Origin: Planococcus rifietoensis
GTDB lineage: Bacteria > Bacillota > Bacilli > Bacillales_A > Planococcaceae
Length of the DNA stretch: 64,000 bases
Direction of reading: 5' to 3'
Assembly (NCBI RefSeq): GCF_001465795.2
Contig: NZ_CP013659.2
Span: 1-64,000, forward strand
This document shows positions 52,658 to 60,767 of the stretch, piece by piece. The notes beneath the pieces were generated by a model. It was not told where the DNA came from, did not search any database, and saw only the letters and a list, made by a program, of their open reading frames with translations. Both the position numbers and the translations under genes were made by a program. Each line of letters begins with the position of its first letter. Position 1 is the stretch's first letter.

Positions 52658-53382
52658 GTATGATCAGAGTAGAAAACCTCAAAAAATCATTCGGAGATTT
52701 GGAAGTCATCAAAGACATGAGCACAGTCGTCGAAGAGAAGGAAGTCATTTGCGTCATTGGCCCTTCCGGTTCCGGCAAAAGTACGTTTCTTCGTTGCTTG
52801 AATCGCTTAGAAGATATCAGCGGAGGCCATGTTTATATTGAAGGGACGGATATCACCGACCCGAAAGTCGATATCAATAAAGTGCGCCAAGATGTAGGGA
52901 TGGTATTCCAACAGTTTAATTTGTTCCCGCATAAAACGGTGCTTCAGAATGTGACGTTAGCGCCAATCAAACTGAAAAAAGGCGACCAGAAAGCCGCTGA
53001 GAAGAAAGCTTACGAATTGCTGGATAAGGTCGGCTTGCGCGAAAAGGCGAAAGCCTATCCGGGCGAATTGTCCGGCGGGCAGAAGCAGCGTGTCGCGATT
53101 GCACGCGCACTTGCGATGGACCCGAAAATCATGCTGTTCGATGAGCCGACTTCAGCGCTCGACCCGGAGATGGTCGGTGACGTGCTGGATGTTATGAAAC
53201 AACTTGCGAGAGAAGGCATGACCATGGTCGTCGTGACCCACGAAATGGGCTTTGCGGCAGAAATGGGCGACCGCGTGCTGTTTATCGACGGCGGTTATAT
53301 CGTCGAAGAAAACGTGCCGAAGGAATTGTTCGGCAATCCGCAGCATGAGCGAACAAAAGCATTCTTGAGTAAAGTGTTGTAA
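52654..53382 (+). CDS. Amino-acid ABC transporter ATPase (GlnQ-like)
   Basis: A 242-residue ABC ATPase: Walker [10 protein letters not shown] near residue 34, Q-loop [16 protein letters not shown], signature [17 protein letters not shown], Walker [15 protein letters not shown] and the switch His in [10 protein letters not shown]. It energises the preceding permease. Translation is coupled by the ATGA overlap. Confidence 0.96.
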   Translation: MSMIRVENLKKSFGDLEVIKDMSTVVEEKEVICVIGPSGSGKSTFLRCLNRLEDISGGHVYIEGTDITDPKVDINKVRQDVGMVFQQFNLFPHKTVLQNVTLAPIKLKKGDQKAAEKKAYELLDKVGLREKAKAYPGELSGGQKQRVAIARALAMDPKIMLFDEPTSALDPEMVGDVLDVMKQLAREGMTMVVVTHEMGFAAEMGDRVLFIDGGYIVEENVPKELFGNPQHERTKAFLSKVL

Positions 53383-53392
53383 AGATGAGTGG

Positions 53393-53421
53393 AAAGCGTG
53401 CCTATTGGGCGCGCTTTTTTG
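53393..53421 (+). terminator. Terminator of ABC transporter operon
   Basis: AAGCGTGCC-TATTG-GGCGCGCTT (one G-T pair), then T residues. Confidence 0.85.
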
Positions 53422-53436
53422 TTTGGTCGGCAAGGG

Positions 53437-54163
53437 GAATTAAATAGCGAGAGTTTATGTGTGGAAATGTTTCTAGGATTGGTTGAGCTTCGATTTGGCA
53501 ATCGCCGCCGTGCTTTGGGTTGGCCTCTTGCAATAAGCCAAGAAGAACACTTGTCTTATTGCGTCGGCTCACCCTTGACGCTCGGCGGCTTGGAGATTTC
53601 ATTGTTTACTGCTGGGTTAAATCGATCTGCTTCTATATATAGTTGCCGGCTAGTGGGGGAATCGCTTCCCGGGTGGCGGTTGAAATAAGAAAGCGAGAGT
53701 TTGCTTGCGGAAGTGTTTCGGCGTTCTAGTTGAGCTTCGTTTTGCCAATCGCTGCCGTGCTTTGGGTTGGCCTCTTGCAATAAGCCAAGAAGAACACTTG
53801 TCTTATTGCATCGGCTCACCCTTGGCGCTCGGCGGCTTGTAAATTTCGTTGGATGGGGTTGTTTAAATCAATCTGCTTCTATATGTAGTTGCCGGCTAGT
53901 GGGGGAATCGCTTCCCGAGTGTTAGTTGAAATAAGAAAGCGAGAGTTTTCTTGCGGAAGTGTTTCGGCGTTCTAGTTGAGCTTCGTTTTGCCAATCGCCG
54001 CAGTGCTTTGGGTTGGCCTCTTGCAATAAGCCAGAAAGAGCATCTGTCTTATTGCGTCGGCTCACCCTTGGCGCTCGGCGGCTTGTAAATTTCGTTGTAT
54101 GGGGTTGTTTAAATCGATCTTCTTCTATATGTAGTTCCCAGCTAGTAGGGGAATCGCTTCCTG
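53437..54163 (+). repeat. Tandem array of three ~246-bp units, right (inverted relative to 37327-38077)
   Basis: Units end at TTCCCG/TTCCTG at 53671, 53917 and 54163 (period 246). Each keeps the CAATAAG...CTTATTG hairpin (53530-53562, 53777-53809, 54023-54055), the CGGCTCACCCTTG block and the GGGGAATCGCTTCC end. The sequence is the reverse complement of the left array. The short frame GWPLAISQ... continues through unit 1 but meets TAA in units 2 and 3. Confidence 0.88.
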
Positions 54164-54333
54164 AGACAGGGTGTCTGACAGGTTGGTATTAAAACAGGAA
54201 AGTCTGTTGTTTTGTTTGGGAAATGGAGACTCGTAACACTTCAGTCCTTGGCCTGTTTGAAGCAAGCTACAGAATGTGATACGTTTTAAACTTTTATATC
54301 AAGAGGACTTAAGAAACGATTTTTTACTCTAAA
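54164..54333. other. Linker of the right composite repeat
   Basis: No gene. Reverse-complement similarity to 37166-37326 is visible at several points (for example GTGTCTGACAGG versus GCGTCTGACAGG, and TGAAGCAAGC), showing that the whole composite, not just its parts, was duplicated in inverse order. Confidence 0.6.
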
Positions 54334-54546
54334 ACTAGGAGACGGAGTGAAAGGGGGCTGACGCCTGTGGGATCGCGCGGGCTGGCGAGACAAACGTGGC
54401 GCGTCCTTTGCGGCACGTTGGCTCAACACCCGCCCCATCCCCGGGCAGCTGAAAACGCGACGTCCTGTCGCATCAGCTGCATGACTCGCATCCTGCGAGC
54501 CCCAAGCAGGGCCCTGCAACGAAGTCGAAAAGCCGAAGCTTTTCTA
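54334..54546 (+). repeat. Element A, right copy
   Basis: Inverted partner of 37009-37165. The main hairpin is AACGTGGCG / CGGCACGTT (54393-54419), which differs from the left AATGTGCCG / CGGCACATT but keeps pairing at the T-A to C-G change. This copy carries two extra small hairpins, GCGAC-GTCCT-GTCGC and CTCGC-ATCCT-GCGAG (about 54450-54500). It ends in GAAAAGC-CGAA-GCTTTTC. Confidence 0.82.
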
Positions 54547-54605
54547 ATCTCTTAATCATTGCTCATTCAACCTTTTATTATCACCTCCATAAATTCCAGC
54601 AAAAC

Positions 54606-54636
54606 AAAAAAACGTGCCGCAGGGGCACGTTTTTTA
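54606..54636. terminator. Terminator of ppiB
   Basis: AAAACGTGCC-GCAGG-GGCACGTTTT flanked by A and T runs. Confidence 0.9.
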
Positions 54637-54643
54637 TAATGGA

Positions 54644-55084
54644 TTATTCAGCGTCAAAGACGTGGACTTTTTCCATTTTGTCGCCGTTTTTCATGGCTTT
54701 TGCAGTTTCAAGGCCTTTTGTTACTTGGCCAAATACTGTGTGTACGCCATCAAGATGCGGCTGTGAATCATGGACGATAAAGAACTGGCTTGATCCAGTG
54801 TCTTTGCCGGCATGTGCCATAGAAAGGCTGCCTGGCTGGTGTTTATGCGGGTTGCCTTCTGTTTCACATTTGATCGTTTTGCCGCTGCCGCCCATACCTG
54901 TTCCAGTTGGGTCGCCGCCTTGGGAAACGAAACCTGGGATAACGCGGTGGAAAACAACGCCGTTATAGAATCCGGAGTTTGCAAGCTCCTCAAAGTTTGC
55001 AACTGTGTTCGGTGCTTCATTCGGGAAAAGGTCGAATTCGATTACTTCGCCGTTTTCCATGTGCATGTGGCCTTTTTTCGCCAT
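54644..55084 (-). CDS. ppiB: Peptidyl-prolyl cis-trans isomerase, cyclophilin type
   Basis: A 146-residue single-domain cyclophilin that catalyses prolyl isomerisation in the cytoplasm. Active-site segments [24 protein letters not shown] (Arg, Phe) and [16 protein letters not shown] are intact, with [12 protein letters not shown] near the end. No signal peptide. ATG 55084 is nine bases from GGAG; the upstream in-frame ATG at 55093 overlaps it. It follows the SDR gene on the same strand. Confidence 0.95.
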   Translation of the reverse strand: MAKKGHMHMENGEVIEFDLFPNEAPNTVANFEELANSGFYNGVVFHRVIPGFVSQGGDPTGTGMGGSGKTIKCETEGNPHKHQPGSLSMAHAGKDTGSSQFFIVHDSQPHLDGVHTVFGQVTKGLETAKAMKNGDKMEKVHVFDAE

Positions 55085-55159
55085 AACTAACATCTCCTTT
55101 TCAATTGGTTCATCCCTTAGTATATCGGCTTTTGGTTCTACTGCCTACTGATAAGGGGC

Positions 55160-55951
55160 TTACAGTGCTTTTAGGAATCCGCCGTCGACGACGATGGATT
55201 GCCCTGTTACATAGGAATTGGCGGCCGAAGCCAAAAAGACGACCGTGCGGGCGAATTCAGCGGGTTCGCCCAAGCGGCCAGTTGGAATCTGCGCTTCTGT
55301 ATTTTTCAATACTTCGTCTGCTGTAATTCCTTGTCGTTTAGCTGCAGCTTCGTTGAGTTCTGCGATGCGGCCGGTAGAAATCTTGCCAGGGCCGACCGTG
55401 TTGACCATAATATTGTCACCGGCTACTTCCCGGGCCAGTGTTTTCGCGAACCCGACCATGCCAGCGCGCATCGTGTTGGACAAGATCAAGCCATCGATCA
55501 CTTCTTTTGTTGAAGACGAAGAGATATTGATGATGCGGCCGAATTGCTGTTCTTTCATATAAGGAAGCACTTCGCGGCATGTACGGATATAGCTCAATAA
55601 GTTTTGGTCGAATGCCGCATACCAATCGTCATCGCTCATATTGTCAAATCCGCCTGCTTTTGGGCCGCCTGTATTGTTGACTAGCACATCGATGCGCCCG
55701 AATTGTTCGTTGACCTTGTGGAATAATTGCTGGATGTCTTGAGCTTTTGACATATCGCACGCATAAGCGTGGACCTGTTCATTTTTGCTTGTGCTGCGGA
55801 TTTCTTCAGCAGCTGCGCTTGCTGAATCCTCGCTGCGGCTCGAGACGATGACAATCGCCCCTTCTTTAGCGAATTCCAAGGCGGATGCTTTGCCAAGCCC
55901 TTTACTGGAAGCCATGACGACAACTACTTTTTCTTTTAATCCAAGATCCAC
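55160..55951 (-). CDS. Atypical SDR protein (SxxxR in place of YxxxK)
   Basis: A 263-residue SDR with ASSKGLGKA (variant of TGxxxGIG), NNTGGPKAGGF and a VDGGF C-terminus. The region that normally holds YxxxK reads LSNTMRAGM, so Ser and Arg stand where Tyr and Lys are expected; the NISSSS segment remains. This matches a recognised divergent SDR branch with LSN..RA, so it is probably family-typical rather than a mutation. Reaction unknown. GTG 55951 is preferred: AAAGG lies nine bases upstream and homologues start MDLGLK. Confidence 0.82.
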   Translation of the reverse strand: MDLGLKEKVVVVMASSKGLGKASALEFAKEGAIVIVSSRSEDSASAAAEEIRSTSKNEQVHAYACDMSKAQDIQQLFHKVNEQFGRIDVLVNNTGGPKAGGFDNMSDDDWYAAFDQNLLSYIRTCREVLPYMKEQQFGRIINISSSSTKEVIDGLILSNTMRAGMVGFAKTLAREVAGDNIMVNTVGPGKISTGRIAELNEAAAKRQGITADEVLKNTEAQIPTGRLGEPAEFARTVVFLASAANSYVTGQSIVVDGGFLKAL

Positions 55952-56106
55952 ATTTATCATCCTTTCCATTTGGTTCCTTGTTTCAGTTTACGATAGAATA
56001 GAGGGGATGGAAATGCTTGTTTCGGATTTCCGCCATAAGTCCAATGGCGGAGACCCTATATAGATGTGGTAGGATGGATATATTGATCAGATTAGGAGTG
56101 TTGGAA

Positions 56107-57093
56107 ATGGAAGAACGTGAAATCTTCGATATTACAATCATCGGCGGCGGCCCGACCGGCTTGTTCGCTTCGTTTTACGGCGGCATGCGCAAAATGAAAG
56201 TGAAAGTGTTGGACAGCCTTCCGCAGCTCGGCGGGCAATTGATGGAATTGTATCCGGATAAATTCATTTATGACATCGGCGGTTTCCCGAAAGTGCTGGC
56301 AAAAGATTTGGTGGATAATTTGGTCGAGCAGGCCAAATACGGCGATCCCGAGATTTGCCTCGAAGAAACGGTTGCGGCAGTCGAACGTGAAGACGAGCAT
56401 TTTGTCATTACGACGGACAAAGGCGCGCATTATTCGAAAGCGATCCTTTTGACGGCCGGAGTGGGGGCTTTCCACCCGCGCAAATTGGCAGTTGATGGCG
56501 CTGAGCAATTTGAAGGCAAGACTTTGCATTACGGCGTAAAAGATTTGACCTTGTTCAGCGATAAAAAAGTCGTGGTCCTCGGCGGAGGCGACTCTGCGGT
56601 TGACTGGGCGATGATGCTTGAGAACGTAGCTTCTCAAGTGACATTAAGCCATCGTCGTGAGAAAATGACGGCTCACGAAGCGAATATCGATACGATGATG
56701 CAGTCGACGGTGGAAGTGAAGAAGCCTTTCAATGTCAAAGAACTGGTCGGCGAAAACGGCGAAATCCGTGAGCTTGTGCTGGAAGACAAAGAAGGAAATG
56801 AAGAACGCTTAGAAGTCGACCACGTCGTCGTCAACTACGGCAATATCACATCTCTTGGCCCGATCAAGGAATGGGGTCTCGAGATGGAGAAGAACTCGGT
56901 CATCGTCAATTCCAAAATGGAAACGAACGTCCCGGGAATCTATGCAGCAGGCGACATCGCCACTTACGAAGGAAAAGTGAAATTGATCGCTGTCGGCTTC
57001 GGTGAAGCACCGACCGCCATCAATAATGCAAAATCTTACTTGGATCCGAAATCCAGAGTACAGCCTTTGCATAGCACGAGCGTATTTAAATAA
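56107..57093 (+). CDS. Ferredoxin-NADP+ reductase (YumC type)
   Basis: A 328-residue thioredoxin-reductase-like flavoprotein without the CxxC redox motif, matching Bacillus YumC-type ferredoxin/flavodoxin-NADP+ reductase. FAD motif IIGGGPTGLFASFYGGMR at the N-terminus, PQLGGQL, NADPH motif VVLGGGDSAVDWAMML near residue 160, and AAGDIATYEGKVKLIAVGFGEAPTAI at the C-terminus are visible. ATG 56107 has GGAG nine bases upstream; the longer frame from 56017 lacks a site. Monocistronic. Confidence 0.92.
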   Translation: MEEREIFDITIIGGGPTGLFASFYGGMRKMKVKVLDSLPQLGGQLMELYPDKFIYDIGGFPKVLAKDLVDNLVEQAKYGDPEICLEETVAAVEREDEHFVITTDKGAHYSKAILLTAGVGAFHPRKLAVDGAEQFEGKTLHYGVKDLTLFSDKKVVVLGGGDSAVDWAMMLENVASQVTLSHRREKMTAHEANIDTMMQSTVEVKKPFNVKELVGENGEIRELVLEDKEGNEERLEVDHVVVNYGNITSLGPIKEWGLEMEKNSVIVNSKMETNVPGIYAAGDIATYEGKVKLIAVGFGEAPTAINNAKSYLDPKSRVQPLHSTSVFK

Positions 57094-57098
57094 AGAAC

Positions 57099-57140
57099 GA
57101 AAATGCCCGGCAAGCTGATTCAGCTTGCCGGGCATTTTTA
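57099..57140. terminator. Bidirectional terminator
   Basis: AAATGCCCGGCAAGCTG-ATT-CAGCTTGCCGGGCATTT, the strongest stem in the window. Confidence 0.94.
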
Positions 57141-57147
57141 TATTCGG

Positions 57148-58653
57148 TTACAAGGACTGTTTTTTCTGTTTCACTGCGACGGGATCTTGGCTGGCCGCTT
57201 TCAGGAACGCGGCCCCCATCAGCAGGACGACGACTGAGAACGGCAAGGCGGCGATGATCAAGGAATTCTGCAAGCCTTGTGTTCCGCCGCTGTAAACGAC
57301 GATGGCCGCAACAGCTGACTGAATCAATCCCCAAGTGATTTTTACCAGGTTTGGCGGGTTCAATAAGCCGCCAGTCGTCTGCATGCCGAGTACGAATGTC
57401 GCGGAGTCAGCAGAAGTGATGAAGAAGATAGCGACCACGAACAAAGTCAATATCGACATGACGGTGCCGAGCGGATAATGCTGGAGTACGCCGAATGTGG
57501 CAGTTTCCAAACTGTATTCGGAAATTTTGTCGATGCCTTTTTGTTCCAAGTCCAAAGCAGAAGTCCCGAACACCGAGAAGAAAATAAAGCACACGAGTGA
57601 CGGGACGACGAGAACGCCAAGCATGAATTCACGGACGGTGCGGCCGCGAGAAATACGGGCAATGAAAATCCCGACGAATGGCGCCCAAGATACCCACCAT
57701 GCCCAGTAAAAGACTGTCCAGCCGTCTACCCAGGCGCGGCGGTCACTGTTCAACGGCTCCAAATTAAAGCTCATCGATAGGAAGTTGGAGAAATAGCCGC
57801 CGAGTGAATCGGCAAACATATTCATGATGTAGAGCGTCGGTCCGACAATCAGCAGCATCCCGAGCAGGATGAATGCCAGTACCATATTGATGTTGCTTAA
57901 ATACTTGATGCCCCGACCGATGCCGGACCAAGCGGAGATGATGAACAATAGCGTAGCGACCGCAAGGATCAATAGTTGAAAGGCGAACGTATTCGGTGTG
58001 CCAAATAAGAACGACAAGCCTTCGTTGATTTGCGCAGAACCGAAGCCCAGCGTAGAAGCCACACCAATGACTGTCGCGAAGACGGCGAGTGTATCGATCA
58101 GTTTGCCGAGCCAGCCGCTCATCCGTTTTTTGCCGAATAGCGGAATAAGTGTCGCGCTGATGAGGCCCGGCGAACCATTGTGGAATTTAGCGTAAGCGAG
58201 CGACAAAGCCACGAGCCCGTAAATGGCCCAGGCATGGATGCCCCAGTGGAAAAAAGAGAACTGCATCGCTTCTTTGACGGCTTCATTAGAGCCCAGTTCG
58301 GAACGCGGTGCACTGATAAATGCGTGGGAAATCGGTTCGGCGGTCGTCCAGAAAACGAGCCCCATGCCCATTCCAGCGGAAAACAACATCGCAAACCAGG
58401 AAACCAAACTGAATTCCGGTTCGTCGCCGGCTTTTCCGAGTTTAATATCGGCAAACCTAGAAAAAATTAAATAAAGGCAAAAGATAAGGATGACGAAGAC
58501 AGACGCGAGATAGTACCAGCCGAATGTGGATGAGATCCACGAAGTGAGTGCGCCGGTCTGCGCTTGGAAATTTTCGGGTACGAAAAATCCCCAGGCGACC
58601 ATGGCCAAGCAGATGGCGATCGAAATCCAAAAAACGATCGTAACATTTTTCAA
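57148..58653 (-). CDS. Second BCCT-family transporter
   Basis: A 501-residue, 12-span BCCT carrier. It has FSAGMGMGLVFWTTAEP, the aromatic-box segment FYWAWWVSWAPFVGIFIARISRGRTVREFMLG, and TSADSATFVLGMQTTGG. It is clearly paralogous to the carrier at 23321 but differs throughout, so not a recent duplication. Osmolyte uptake (betaine, choline or related) is likely. Start is TTG 58653, preceded by AGGAGG. Confidence 0.94.
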   Translation of the reverse strand: MKNVTIVFWISIAICLAMVAWGFFVPENFQAQTGALTSWISSTFGWYYLASVFVILIFCLYLIFSRFADIKLGKAGDEPEFSLVSWFAMLFSAGMGMGLVFWTTAEPISHAFISAPRSELGSNEAVKEAMQFSFFHWGIHAWAIYGLVALSLAYAKFHNGSPGLISATLIPLFGKKRMSGWLGKLIDTLAVFATVIGVASTLGFGSAQINEGLSFLFGTPNTFAFQLLILAVATLLFIISAWSGIGRGIKYLSNINMVLAFILLGMLLIVGPTLYIMNMFADSLGGYFSNFLSMSFNLEPLNSDRRAWVDGWTVFYWAWWVSWAPFVGIFIARISRGRTVREFMLGVLVVPSLVCFIFFSVFGTSALDLEQKGIDKISEYSLETATFGVLQHYPLGTVMSILTLFVVAIFFITSADSATFVLGMQTTGGLLNPPNLVKITWGLIQSAVAAIVVYSGGTQGLQNSLIIAALPFSVVVLLMGAAFLKAASQDPVAVKQKKQSL

Positions 58654-58954
58654 ATGAGTTCCTCCTAAATTGAAAGCTGTGCTTTTCCAGATGAATAAAG
58701 CTGTAATTAGTTATTCCCCAACATAGGGCGGCTAATCCATCCTATCGTTATTAATAGTAGAAAAAAAGGGGAGATGGGCAAAAAAAGCCTTATGCACAGC
58801 TGTAAAGAAAGAATATTCTGTTTTATTACAGGCTGTCATATTTAAAAGAATGCCGTAATGTAATTGTTAAGTTTGAACTGTCGTTCTGTCATGTTCTTGC
58901 AATGCGCACATGTTAAGCTGTGTCTTGTGTTAGTGAAAAGGAGGAATTTCAATT
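58654..58954. other. Intergenic region between BCCT and LysM-3D genes
   Basis: No gene. Right end carries the ribosome binding site AAAAGGAGG for the LysM gene. It contains TGTAATTGTTAAG, two WalR-like half sites with no spacer, which do not meet the TGTWAH-N5-TGTWAH rule. No c-di-AMP riboswitch motifs are seen. Confidence 0.5.
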
Positions 58955-59776
58955 ATGAAAAAGCAAATCGTTACACTAACTGCAATCGCGGCATTAAGTG
59001 TAGGCGCAGCTACAACAGCAAGCGCTAATTCATCGTATACAGTTCAGTCAGGTGACACTCTGTGGGGCATCTCACAAGAAAAGAACGTTTCCGTTCAAAA
59101 TCTTAAAAACTGGAACGACCTATCATCAGATTTGATTTTCCCGAACGAGACGCTCTCTGTTGAAGGAAAAGAACAAGCATCCAAGAAATCATCGAACTCA
59201 TCATCTACCTATACAGTTAAAAGCGGCGACACTTTGTTCAAGATCGCTTCTGCTCACGGAATCTCATTGGATCAATTGATGAGCTGGAACAACATCTCCG
59301 GCCACATGATCTACCCTGGACAAGAATTCGCAGTTAAAGGCGCAGCAGCAAAAGCGGCAGCACCTGCACCAGCAGCACCGGCAGCAAAAGCACCAGCTAA
59401 AGAAGCACCAAAATCAACTCAAGCAGCACCAACACCTGCAAGTGCACCAGCAGCAGCTAAACCAGCAGCAGCTTCTACACAATCAGGTAAAGAAATGACA
59501 GTATCCGCAACAGCTTACACAGCTTATTGCGCAGGATGCTCAGGTACAACAGCAACTGGAATCGACTTGCGTGCGAACCCGAACCAAAAAGTTATCGCAG
59601 TTGATCCATCCGTTATCCCACTCGGTTCAAAAGTATGGGTTGAAGGATACGGAACAGCTATCGCTGGCGATACTGGCGGAGCAATCAAAGGCAACAAGAT
59701 CGACGTTTTCATCCCGACTCAAGGCGAAGCTTTGAACTGGGGACGCAAAAACATCACAATCAAAATTCTAGACTAA
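58955..59776 (+). CDS. Secreted LysM-3D domain cell-wall protein
   Basis: A 273-residue exported protein: a Sec signal peptide (MKKQIVTLTAIAALSVGAATTASA), two LysM peptidoglycan-binding repeats (about residues 27-70 and 85-128, each YTV-SGDTL), an Ala/Pro-rich wall-spanning linker (about 130-180), and a C-terminal 3D domain with three Asp (VSATAYTAYC, AVDPSVIPLGSKV, GDTGGAIKGNKIDVF), the lytic transglycosylase-like fold of YocH/Rpf-related proteins. It probably remodels peptidoglycan. Codon use in the linker is A-rich (GCA), unlike its neighbours. Confidence 0.93.
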   Translation: MKKQIVTLTAIAALSVGAATTASANSSYTVQSGDTLWGISQEKNVSVQNLKNWNDLSSDLIFPNETLSVEGKEQASKKSSNSSSTYTVKSGDTLFKIASAHGISLDQLMSWNNISGHMIYPGQEFAVKGAAAKAAAPAPAAPAAKAPAKEAPKSTQAAPTPASAPAAAKPAAASTQSGKEMTVSATAYTAYCAGCSGTTATGIDLRANPNQKVIAVDPSVIPLGSKVWVEGYGTAIAGDTGGAIKGNKIDVFIPTQGEALNWGRKNITIKILD

Positions 59777-59794
59777 TATTTTAATATGCTACAA

Positions 59795-59862
59795 AGCCGA
59801 GGTGTCCATTCCCTCGGCCTTTTTTTATGCCAGCCTTTGCAACTATTGCAAAGGCTTTTTTT
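59795..59862 (+). terminator. Two tandem terminators of the LysM-3D gene
   Basis: GCCGAGG / CCTCGGC with T7 (59795-59826), then AGCCTTTGCA-ACTAT-TGCAAAGGCT with T6 (59831-59862). Confidence 0.9.
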
Positions 59863-59904
59863 GGGATTAATTGCACATTTTTTTAGTGAATAGTCGGAAA
59901 AGTA

Positions 59905-59953
59905 TTGAAATCAAAGTTAGGAGGCATATAATGTGGGGTATACTTATTGAGTA
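59905..59953 (+). promoter_or_regulatory. Promoter of the Tat/GMC operon
   Basis: TTGAAA (59905-59910), 16 bp, TATAAT (59927-59932), followed by the inverted repeat ATACT-TATTG-AGTAT (59939-59953) at the predicted transcript start. Confidence 0.65.
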
Positions 59954-59992
59954 TTTATAATTTTTATACCTATTTTAAAGGAGGCGCATGAG

Positions 59993-60748
59993 ATGGCAGA
60001 GAAGAAAAATGTTTCCAGACGCGATTTCCTGAAGACGTCAGGGATCGCGGCAGGCGCTCTCGTCGGTGGAGGAATCATTGGTGGGGTAATTGGCGCAAAT
60101 ACACGCCAGGACACGGCAGCTCCAAGTGGCGGTTCAGCTGGCCAAAGCGGCGGGGCAGAAACGACCGAAGCGGTACGCGGCTTACAATTTTTCAAGAACC
60201 AACAGGAGTTTGCTGTATTGCAGCAAGCGACCGAACGTATTTTCCCGGAAGATGATTTGGGCCCAGGCGCAATCGGGCTTGGCGTTCCGTTCTTTATCGA
60301 TCACCAGTTAGCAGGGAGCTACGGCGAGAATTCACGTGAGTACATGCAGCCGCCATTTCAAGTAGGCGAAGCGACTCAAGGCTATCAAAGCCGCTTGAAG
60401 CGCAATGAACTATTCAGACAAGGCTTGCAAAAAATGCAGCAGGAAGCCCAGAGCCGCTTTGAAGCGAACTTTGTTGACCTTGAGGGAGAGCAGATGGATG
60501 AAATCCTGACAGCTTTCCAAGATGACGAAGTGGATATGCAAGGCGCAAATGCCCAATTCTTTTTCCGCCTTTTGCGACAGGCAACATTGAACGGGGCCTA
60601 TGCAGATCCGATTTACGGAGGCAACCAGAATATGGACGCATGGCGCATGAAAGGATTCCCAGGACATCGTCCATCGTATATTAATGAAATCGAAAGTGAA
60701 GAATTTGTGGAATTCGATCCACACTCAGTAGGAGATATGCTGAGCTAA
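59993..60748 (+). CDS. Gluconate 2-dehydrogenase subunit 3-like Tat substrate
   Basis: A 251-residue protein with a twin-arginine signal (SRRDFLK at residues 8-14, then GIAAGALVGGGIIGGVIGA), a low-complexity Gly/Ala/Ser stretch, and a domain of the gluconate 2-dehydrogenase gamma-subunit type (FKNQQEFAVLQQATERIFPEDDLGPGAIGLGVPFFIDHQL; GHRPSYINEI at the end). Such small subunits carry the flavoprotein partner across the membrane by hitchhiking on their Tat signal. AAAGGAGGC precedes the ATG. First gene of a four-gene operon. Confidence 0.9.
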   Translation: MAEKKNVSRRDFLKTSGIAAGALVGGGIIGGVIGANTRQDTAAPSGGSAGQSGGAETTEAVRGLQFFKNQQEFAVLQQATERIFPEDDLGPGAIGLGVPFFIDHQLAGSYGENSREYMQPPFQVGEATQGYQSRLKRNELFRQGLQKMQQEAQSRFEANFVDLEGEQMDEILTAFQDDEVDMQGANAQFFFRLLRQATLNGAYADPIYGGNQNMDAWRMKGFPGHRPSYINEIESEEFVEFDPHSVGDMLS

Positions 60749-60767
60749 ATAAGAAGGGGGAGTATGT

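Noticed and set aside
53389..53819. Short frames across the right tandem repeats
   Set aside because: Same reason: repeat-derived, no translation signals, frame not kept between units.
37009..54546. Composite transposon or IS pair
   Set aside because: No transposase, no terminal inverted repeats or target duplications were seen; content between is ordinary chromosomal genes.
58857..58869. WalR binding site before the LysM-3D gene
   Set aside because: Two TGTWAH-like hexamers touch each other instead of being five bases apart.
58680..58954. c-di-AMP riboswitch before the cell-wall gene
   Set aside because: The conserved ydaO-type motifs are absent and the region is too short and AT-rich.
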